Shown: positions 55,789 through 64,000 of the stretch, one piece after another
Layout of the letters: each line of letters begins with the position of its first letter
Position numbering within the stretch: the first letter of the stretch is position 1
DNA from: Theristus sp. LFF4_11
Taxonomy: Eukaryota; Nematoda; Chromadorea; Monhysterida; Xyalidae
Direction: 5' to 3'
DNA: 64,000 nucleotides
Assembly: GCA_030248135.1 (NCBI GenBank)
Contig: JASANC010004410.1
Coordinates: 1 to 64,000, forward strand
Notes under the pieces: generated by a model
What the model was told of the DNA's origin: nothing
The model's database searches: none
What the model saw: the letters and a program-made list of their open reading frames with translations, nothing else
Program-made: the position numbers and the translations under genes

Positions 55789-58700
55789 CTAGTAGAATTT
55801 GGTTTTCTCTTGACCTTTTCTGAAACGAAACAATCTTGACTTGAATCTTTGTGTCTCAATAAAAAGGTCAAATTGAATGAAAGCAAGATTGGGCAAACCT
55901 GAAGATTATGATCAACGCAATGATAAGACCCTGTACGGAGATCGCTATGAAAAACGGCGTTGCCTGGAGACAGTTCGGATCGGGACAGACACCGCCGCGC
56001 TGCAGAAAAAAAATGCAAAATAAAGTTTAAAAAAGACATGGGAAAGCCGGTTTAACAGATTATTAGACTCGATCAGGTAGTATTCCTTCCCCTAAATAAC
56101 ATGTGAATCAATGATATTGATGACGTGAATGAATGTCTCGTTCAATGCTGCCCATACATACAACACCGTGAAACTGCTCTTGAGTTTCAAATTCGTTTAC
56201 GTTGTGCGGTTTTCTTCAAAAGACTTTACATTTTGCCCGTTGCTAGGTTTTGCGGCCATCTTGTGCATCGATGCGATGCGTTAAAATTTAGAATGGAATG
56301 AGCGTTTAACCAACCAGCGAACGCGAGTGAATAAGCACAACAAACCATACTTCAACTGCTGGAACACACACCGAGCAGTTTTTGGAATTCAAAACAATAA
56401 GCCATCAGAAACACGGTCACAGATGTGCAGTGGAAAAGAAAGAATCCATTGAAAAAAAATGCGAAACTGGTTTATTGGAATTAGTAGATTTTTACGACAG
56501 TATTTTATCAAACACCAAAAACTCTCACGGCATGTTGCACAGCTCAAAATGAGCATTGGTTAAGGGCTTACGCAATATCTTTTCAATAATCCTGGTAATT
56601 AAATGTCTCCATTGACGTTTTCCCATATCAATGACACGTGCTGTATTCACGAGATCGTTGTTTAGTGTTGTACCGTATTACCTCTAATAATTTCGGGGTT
56701 TATTTCTTCAGCGACTTCTGGGGGTGGGGGTTTATTTTTGGGGGGGTGGGGTTATTTTTTGGGGGGGGGGGTTATTTGGAAACCATTTTTAGGGGTGGGC
56801 AAAATGGCAAAAATACCTTCCATTGCAGGAAGGAAGTCGCAGAAACTTCTACTCTACATAGAAATTTCTTTTTACAACAGCCTTTTGTAATGAAATAACC
56901 ATTAACTCATCCATTTGGGGCCTTTGGTAGCACAATTTCATCATTTTCACTGCAACCAGCCACTGAATTCGCTGGGTATGTGTTTCAAACAGGTTTCCAA
57001 TAATCCCCATAGGGGTTTATTTTGGGGGGGGGATTATTTGGAAACTTGTCGAGGGGTTGGGGGTTTATTTTGGGGGGGTTAATTTTGGGAGGGGGGGGTT
57101 AATAGAGGTAATACGGTATTTGTATTCATGAGATCGTTGTTTGGTGCTGTGCCCAGATACAGAATCATTACGCTATTTCAACGATTTGATCATAGATCCA
57201 GCACACGAAAAGAATTTCAAGACACCGGGCCGTTCAGGAAAGTGCTAGTGCAAGATGTTCCAGCAGTTCTTCACAGCAAGCGCTACTCTGCTGCTCTGCT
57301 GCAGTGAGTTAGTGAGGACAGAAACGCCCGTGTGCGATCCGCGGGACACCTTTGACGACCTTTGGACGTACGATAACAACTCACCGCAACCGGTCGCGAC
57401 AACCAGCTACGGTAAAAACGAGAACTGAATCGTCGAAAGGACAGTGTCAGTAGAACCGCGCGTTTTTCTAATTCACTTCCAGGCAAACTGGCCGGCCGAA
57501 CGTACACGGTGAAGCGAACGAGCACACCCGTGAATGTGTTCATGGGGGTGCCGTTTGCGAAACCGCCCGTTGGAGCGCTCCGTTTCAAGGCGCCCGAATC
57601 GATGGACCCTTGGGCTCCTGCTACAAGACAAGCGGTCAACGAGAGCACCATCTGTCCGCAAACGGTTGCACGGTTGCAAAGTGTCAGTTGACTGATGACG
57701 AATGACGCCGTCAACAAAATGCTACCGATACTTGCAGGGCGACTTCTCTCCAGTGGCGCCGCCGGATGAAGATTGTCTCTATCTCAATATCATCACACCA
57801 AAAGACGTCGGTTGATTTCAGATAACCTAAAGGGGCATTCATGAAGCAGTATTTAGTGATCGCGCAGCTATTAACACTAAACACTGCTTCGTCAATGCCC
57901 CTTGATTTGTTTTTAGCAAGGTTTCCGCCAAGAGTTTTAATTTGATCACTACCAAAATGCAGGAGCCAACAGCAGGGCTGCCTGGGCACCCCGTGATGGT
58001 GGTGTTACACGGTGGCTCGTACCAATGGGGCAGCGGTAACGGCCGTTATCCGGCTTCTCCCGTTGCTCACAATCTTGTCTCACGTGGAATGGCGGTAGTC
58101 ACAATCAACTATCGTCTCGGCGCACTGGGGTTCTTGATGGCTGCGCTGGATATTGACAGGCAACGTTGAACTAAAGATCCACAGGTTTGTGGCAAACTTC
58201 AAACCAGAAATCTTTTTAGTGCGACAAAACGATACAAATACGGCAACTACGGCATTTTGGACGCCTATGCCGCCGTGAAATGGGTGCACGAGGAGATTGC
58301 TGCTTTTGGTGGTGACCCGAATCGAGTGACTCTGTATGGACTGAGCGCAGGTGCCAGCGCTGCATCGATACTGTCACTCATGGAGGAGGCTGACTGTAAG
58401 TTGTAACAGTGGACACGCTATACTCATTTTCGATGCTTGATAGCCGAATCGATTTCAGCCTTCTACCAACAAGTGATACTGCAAAGCATCACCACATTTC
58501 TACCGGCGTCCACAAATGACGAAGGTCTCGTTGTGTCACAATCGCAAGACTTAATCGAATATGTCGGCTGCAAACAGACTGAACCGTCAGACCCAGAGGC
58601 AGAATTGAACTGCCTGCGGGAGCTTTCGTGGCGAGATATTCTCGCGGGCCAGGTAGAGGAACGACCACTCGTTCGCTCGACACACGCTGATAGTCCTATC

Positions 58701-61700
58701 TGAGATATCAATCGTTGCTTGAGTGCATTTGTTTACTCCTTGAGAGAGCCGTTGCCGATTGGACAGCCTCCGCGACAGTCATGGGTGCGTTGTGGACACC
58801 GAGAAGCACAATGGACTATCTGAAGGACCGCATGACGAAGTTGTCAGTGAAGAAGGCAATGCTCGGCATAACGCGCGACGAATATGCGGGCGCTTGTGAG
58901 TGCCTGCTTTCAACGAAACGACCATACGTTTAAATCAGCGTTGCAGCAAGCAATTAGTCCATGTACTGCAAGTCAATCTTCTTATTGTAGTAATATGGTA
59001 CCGCATAAACACTGCGACTGAAGCGACTTATGACAGTTATGTCACAGAAGCTTTGAAGCAACTCTACATGAGAACTGATTCCGCAGCACTTGACCAGTTC
59101 AAAACCGCTGTTCTTCCATTGTATGCTGCCGAAAGCGACAGTGCATTCGCGAAGCAACACAACCTCTACTGGCTGCGGAAGATCGCGGAGGTAAAAAGAT
59201 TTTTTCTCGTCAGTTAAAATGACGTCCACCTGAATGTTGAGAAAGCCAACAAAGCTTACCAAAAACACTTTGGTCATTAATATGACAAATGCACAGTCAA
59301 TAAACTGTAGTTTTTCAGTAGTTTTGAAAACTTTTGAAACTTTTTTAGGCTGGCACCGATTTCTTCTTCGGTTCACCAGTTTGGACGTATGCCGCCGCCG
59401 TGGCCGTCAACGGAAACGACGCTTTCTTGTACCAAGTCGACCATTCGCCAGAGAACTTCCCCTATGACAAATGGCCTGTTGCCCCGCATGCTTTCGATGT
59501 AATCAAATGTTTTTTAAACAAAAGTGAAGAAAGCGAAGTGAAGTCTACTTTCTGCGACAAGAGTTCAACTTCGGTCTTCCCAGATGGACTATGTGATCGG
59601 GATACCCGGTCGTCGGTGTAATATGTTCCAAGTATACGAACCGACGGCAGAAGATAATGAAGTGGCGCTGAAAATCGGACAACTACTCGCCGATTTCGTT
59701 GCTACCGGGTAGTGCAAATGTTGTGTTTTCATGAAACTTGCAAATCTCACGAAAACTTTCCCCATTTTTCAGCAATCCAACACCGGCCGGCGGGATAGAC
59801 CCGAAGTGGGAGCCGCTGCGCGTGGAAGGCGAAAATGCAATCACGGCCAACTACTACAGCATCAAGAACAAAATGGAGATGAAGAGCTCGTTCCGACCGT
59901 TCGCGGTGCGATTCTGGTCGGAACAAGCGGCCGAATTCGGACAGCCACGCCACTCGCCAGCTGACGGTGTCGCTGACGTTGAGTGTGACGTGTTCTACAA
60001 TGGAACTACTGCTGAACAGCCGTTGAAGGTTGCTCTTCTTGGGACTTTTGATTTATTATTACTTGTTTTTTTAGCTTTGAATGCGTTTTTAGTTTAGTGC
60101 TATTTGAAAAAAAAACTTTCAGCTGGCCATCGGCACATGTGGACAAGGCCAACAAGGTGAACCGACCAAATGCTGTTATTGTTCGAATGAAGGAAACGCA
60201 CAGTGTACGTGTGTGAAAGAATCGCCAGTTTGCTCTGAGCTCTATCAAGAGTTCAATGGAGCTCACGGTTCCAGTCAGTAATGAACCGGAATAGGTCACA
60301 GATAGCCGAATGGAAAGATCCATGCAGGGTTGCGTCATTTACAATAAACGCCAAAAGGTGTTAAACCCCTATTTTAGAATTATTTTCCATAATCCATGTC
60401 CATGACTTTTAGGTTTTTTGCTGTTGTACGTGGTCGATAATTATTATATGTTTGAGGGCAAGCAGTAACCGTGCTGATCGGCTGCTATAAATTGCCGAAA
60501 CTCTGGACTATTAAAAATCATTAAGTGATAACTGTTTAATCGCATTAGTTACGATACCGCATCTGGCACACCCTGCACCTCGCAATACGGATTGCAGAGA
60601 GATTTTCTCAAAAGCTCCGTTCTTCAAACGGCCAATTCTGACCAGCTTTACCGTTAAACTAAACAGAAAAATAGTCGACGTTTGCTGTTGCTTACCCCTC
60701 CAGTGTTCCTGTTTGCTGTTCTCAACTGTTCCACGTCCAGTTTGATGCCCTCCAAGTACTGTCTGACTTGCTGTAAATTATAACCGTCCGCTTGTTGTAT
60801 GCTGCCCTGGCCCGTACCGGGCGGATTCACAGCACCACCACCCTGTTGTACTCGCATTTCGATGTTGTATCTGAAATTTTGAAAACAAGCAGCAAATTTT
60901 GCAAAACTTGTTTGATCGAGTGGGACAGTGGTGAGGCGTTTGCATCAGACTGAAGCTTTTCACATGACATCAATCCACATCATCGGCTAAGCATCGAGCA
61001 AAAAACATTTCATGGCATAAAGTACCATGTCATTTTTCAATATTTCGAATGCAAGCTGTTTCAAAGATTTGTAGAAAACTGGCAGAAATTAGCGGCTTTG
61101 GTTTTTTCTCACGCGTTTTTTAAGCAATCGGCCTATGAATTTTCCTCGCGCACGAACAAACTACGCAATGGCCGAGTAAACATGGCAGCTTTTTTCAGGG
61201 TGTAAGGAGCGCGCGAAATTTGAATGAAAGATAAAACCGTTTCAGAAACACAATTATATGCCAAATTTGACTTGTTTTTTAAACCAACTGATTCTTGGTG
61301 CTATTCTGTTCATTGTTTCTGCTTTGCACACATGATTGGGAATTATGTTGGCATTTTTTGAAAAAGATAATTCCTAGTCTGCGACTGATCCCACCTTGAT
61401 GGACTGCTTTATTTATTCGGCCATACTGTAGTAGCGTGCTGGAAACCGAATTTTTCTGCGACTCAAAAATAAAATCAAAGTACTTTATGCCATGACTTTA
61501 ATGCTTTGTTCGTTGCTCACAGTAATTCTGCACTGCAGTCCAATTCTGTAACGTGCAACGGCAAAAAAGGTATGGCATACAAAACGTACGTGCGCGACTG
61601 AATGTCGGTGACGTAGCTGCGCAGCTCCTTCATTGTGTTCGACATCTCTCGTATGGAGTTGACCACTTCGTTCACCTCGTTTCGATTGAACGTGTCAATA

Positions 61701-63905
61701 CTGCCAGGTGCCACTGCTCCGCCTGTTCCACCGCCTCCACCACCAGCTCGCACTGATAAAAGTTTGCGCATTTTCGGAAACATTAAAAAGGGGCATTTCT
61801 TTTCATAGAAAGTATCACTTAAAACCGCACATAATTTCGGTGCGCAGCGGAGATACCTACAGTCGAACTCTAAATTATAGGTATTCAGCTGAGTCGTTCG
61901 TGGTCACGTGATGCACGTCTTCAGTGCAGAAATTGTTTTGCACAGTTGAACAAGACACAACCACACAAGCACACATCGAAAACAAACGAAAAACCTCCTA
62001 CGAAAAAAAACTGCTTCTAGCAACGAGACAAACCTTGTGACATCAGGTCGGTCTGTTGCTGTTGCAGATGTGCCAATTTCGACTCCATCTTTTGCATCAG
62101 TTGTCGTATTGCGTCCTGGCTTTCGTAGATCAGTCGGAGTTCGCGAGTGGTCGATTCTTCGAACTGGCATGCAAAAAAAACAAAGTACAGGAAACATGAA
62201 ACACGGTGTATTTCTTTAGATCTGTCACTTTTTGGCAGAATACTAAAATATTCAAATATTAAAAAAAAATACAGAGGCCCGCGAAACTTTGGATTAAAAA
62301 AAAGAACCGGGAATCGTGTTTGGTCGGCAACCTAAAATCACCGTTTGTGGCGAAATATGTCTTTTTTCAAACCTGATTCCTGTTCTCTTGTTATTCGGGG
62401 ACCACAAATGCCACAACAACTACATACAATGTTGTTCAATAAGTAGAATAAAATCTTGAAAACCAGAATAAAGTTATAAAAGTGAAACGAACATATTGCG
62501 CGAATTCTGCCAAATCATCGTCTTCGTCTTTCTTCGCTTTCTGCGGGTGTTTCTCTTTGAACCTGTCAAAAGTTGCAAATGCAAATGTTTCGCCGTTTTA
62601 TTTCATTCACTGATTTTATCGACACTGAAACAAGCCGTTCACATGATCGTGCCCTAAAACGAGCAGTCCAATTAAAACCAGTGGCACTTAGTACATACCT
62701 CTGTTTCTCTTGTCTGTATTCCTCCGCCTGACGTTGATATTCTTCTTCGGCTTTCTTACGCTCCTGCTCGCTGAGGCTGGCCGGCTGAAAAATTGTGGTA
62801 AAATTTTCAGTCAATTTTATTCAGAGACCTTTAATAAACAGCAAAATCGTTGTTTAGCTGTCAGGAGAGACCTATAACATCTGTTGGTTACGTCCACTAG
62901 CCAATCAGTGAAACCAAAAGCCACCACCAGTCATGTGATCAATGAATTAATTAACCCATCTATCAAATCAACCATTGTCTGATCTTTCAGTTCTGCAACT
63001 CAGTGATTCGCGTTTTCCGATGTTAAATAGAAATTCGTTCCATCTTCATGCTTGATACACAATTTTTAAATTGTCTGAATGTCTCTGTCGTATCACAGGA
63101 CTCGGGTTCGGGTACTTCAGCAACTTAAACTAATGAATGAGACATTAATTTACCAGATCTATGCGTGCATTTGCGTGATCAACCAACAATAAATTCATGC
63201 GTCCACCAGCCAATCAACCGACCACCAACGATCAACCAACCCACCCAACCGCACCCATCCGTGCACCAATCAGCGACTCAATCAATCAACCAGAGAGCGC
63301 TCTCCAGTACCGGCGCCGGCGTGCCGGTGTGCAACGAGACGGTGCTCATCGCGAGAATGTCGTGGTCGTCGGCGAGTCCGCCGGTGGCCGCAGACAGACC
63401 GAACCAGCCGTTCCGCGGCAGCTGCACGTTCTCGACGCGAATGCAGATCTCGAACCGGTCGTTGCGCGTCATGCCGTCGTGGATCATAACCTGCGAATTG
63501 GCGGGCGTTTGAAATTGGAGCGGAAGCAGACGGTTGGTGCGATATGCGAACAATCAGCGTGGTGCGATCGGCAAAAAAAAAACTAAGTTTTCTCTTTCAA
63601 TTCAATCCATGAACGGCTTTTACCGCTATTGACAACCCGGCATTGTGTGGTGTTACACACTAAACGGTGAGCACGGGACCAAAAGAATCACCCAGGATTC
63701 AATCGACATCGCTCATCATTATTATAAATCAATCAGATCGAAGAAGCCAATCTATAGATGACACACAGTTGTGTGTTAACAAAACCAATATTATACTACT
63801 CGTACCGTGACGACATTTTTGTAATACTGAATTCGAAGTTTGACGGGAAATGGGCGATTTCGAAAGTCTTTTTGACAGCCAGCTAGCATCTGCCCGGAGC
63901 CGTCG
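55789..63905 (-). CDS. LMAN1/ERGIC-53 cargo lectin (5' end missing)
   Basis: L-type lectin that cycles between ER and Golgi and carries glycoproteins out of the ER. Nine in-phase exons: 63905-63806, 63490-63311, 62784-62699, 62562-62493, 62163-62034, 61752-61590, 60870-60696, 55999-55899, 55819-55789. Order: end of the lectin domain ([38 protein letters not shown]); a coiled-coil stalk ([40 protein letters not shown]) with two Gly/Pro-rich inserts ([23 protein letters not shown]); a Cys pair CPDPNC; one membrane helix ([18 protein letters not shown]); and the tail [10 protein letters not shown]. The KTKFY end fits a KxKxx COPI retrieval signal plus a C-terminal aromatic ER-exit signal, as KKFF in vertebrates. 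The first lectin exons lie beyond the right edge. The 4.7-kb intron before the membrane exon contains the whole esterase gene on the other strand. Confidence 0.92.
56671..57118. repeat. G/C-run element (family E), copy 5
   Basis: Intact TACCGTATTACC ends. Flanked by a near-identical 27-bp direct repeat (ATTCACGAGATCGTTG at 56644, ATTCATGAGATCGTTG at 57122). It ends 137 bp upstream of the esterase start codon and lies in the LMAN1 intron. Confidence 0.85.
57255..60281 (+). CDS. Secreted carboxylesterase/cholinesterase-family enzyme
   Basis: Complete 12-exon model, 677 residues: 57255-57411, 57483-57682, 57738-57806, 57963-58159, 58220-58395, 58459-58652, 58745-58895, 58991-59190, 59349-59498, 59584-59708, 59773-60028, 60123-60281. 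The start [16 protein letters not shown] is a signal peptide. Family landmarks: [76 protein letters not shown], and [20 protein letters not shown] with the nucleophile Ser in G-L-S-A-G (Leu replaces the common Glu). Triad Glu is probably in GITRDEYAG and triad His in APHAFD, so catalysis looks possible. Substrate cannot be told; the choline-site landmarks are not clear. The last exon adds an unusual tail with seven Cys (TCG, KCCYC, QCTC, VC). Exon 4 needs a GC donor (ACAG/GCAACG at 58160). The 58745 acceptor is weak. AATAAA occurs at 60342. The gene is nested in an LMAN1 intron. Confidence 0.88.
57830..57905. repeat. Foldback mini-element, copy 4
   Basis: Hairpin with arms starting AGGGGCATTCATGAAGCAGT, within the third esterase intron. 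Confidence 0.8.
61162..61430. repeat. MITE family A, full copy in LMAN1 intron
   Basis: Carries the internal words AAACATGGCAGCTTTTTTCA and GACTGATCCCACCTTGATGG and ends CGGCCATACTGTA. It lies between the LMAN1 exons 61752-61590 and 60870-60696. Confidence 0.85.
61857..61917. repeat. MITE family D, half copy
   Basis: Has the left end (ACAGTCGAACTCTAAATTAT) and the GGTCACGTGATGCA inner motif, but no right end. In an LMAN1 intron. Confidence 0.7.
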
Positions 63906-64000
63906 CTGAAAAAAACGTGTTATTTCACACCAAAAGCGGGAATCACTGCTGAAAAAGATATGAATAAAAGAGAATGTTTACACAAAAATTGAAAAATCAA

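Noticed and set aside
60505..60658. Possible last LMAN1 exon just after the stalk
   Set aside because: No membrane helix in any frame; the exon at 55999-55899 has the expected Cys pair and helix and is in phase.

Overview
The window is animal nuclear DNA, most likely from a nematode. It is AT-rich with short GT-AG introns, many acceptors read TTTTCAG or TTTTTCAG, there is no operon-like packing, and it carries abundant short inverted-repeat elements and a Helitron. The phylum is inferred from intron style and TTAGGC-like repeats; no species is claimed. Gene models were built by hand, joining exons only where splice sites, phase and family homology agreed.

Layout. 1-500: two exons of a voltage-gated calcium channel beta subunit (minus, running off the left edge). 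2.8-7.9 kb: a complete 18-exon receptor (minus) with signal peptide, Sushi, fucolectin-like and C-type lectin domains, three more Sushi domains, a membrane segment and a long cytoplasmic tail, the layout of Drosophila furrowed. 7.9-15.6 kb: no gene seen. 15.6-20.0 kb: the catalytic half of a prolyl 3-hydroxylase/leprecan (plus), with 5.7 copies of a 233-bp repeat in one intron. 20.2-36.1 kb: three tandem paralogues (minus) of a small secreted six-cysteine protein that I cannot assign to a named family, embedded in dense transposon debris. 40.7-46.4 kb: a complete 14-exon cytosolic-type NADP-malic enzyme (minus) with an antisense tRNA-Gln in one intron. 46.5-47.7 kb: a non-autonomous Helitron. 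49.0-52.7 kb: a composite repeat element, inverted relative to a second copy at 28.1-32.3 kb. 52.9-54.2 kb: the first four exons of a TYW5-like JmjC hydroxylase (minus), whose second half I cannot find. 55.8-63.9 kb: LMAN1/ERGIC-53 (minus, 5' end beyond the right edge). 57.3-60.3 kb: a complete 12-exon carboxylesterase/cholinesterase-like gene (plus) nested inside one LMAN1 intron.

The genes do not form one pathway. Several belong to secretory or extracellular biology (furrowed-like receptor, ER prolyl 3-hydroxylase, ERGIC-53, secreted esterase, secreted six-Cys proteins), but this may be coincidence. The least expected content is the six-Cys secreted family and the nested repeat insertions that split the 5' flank of its second copy. 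The right half of the composite element at 30.2-32.3 kb repeats the order of its left half with many small deletions, which looks like an assembly or consensus problem.
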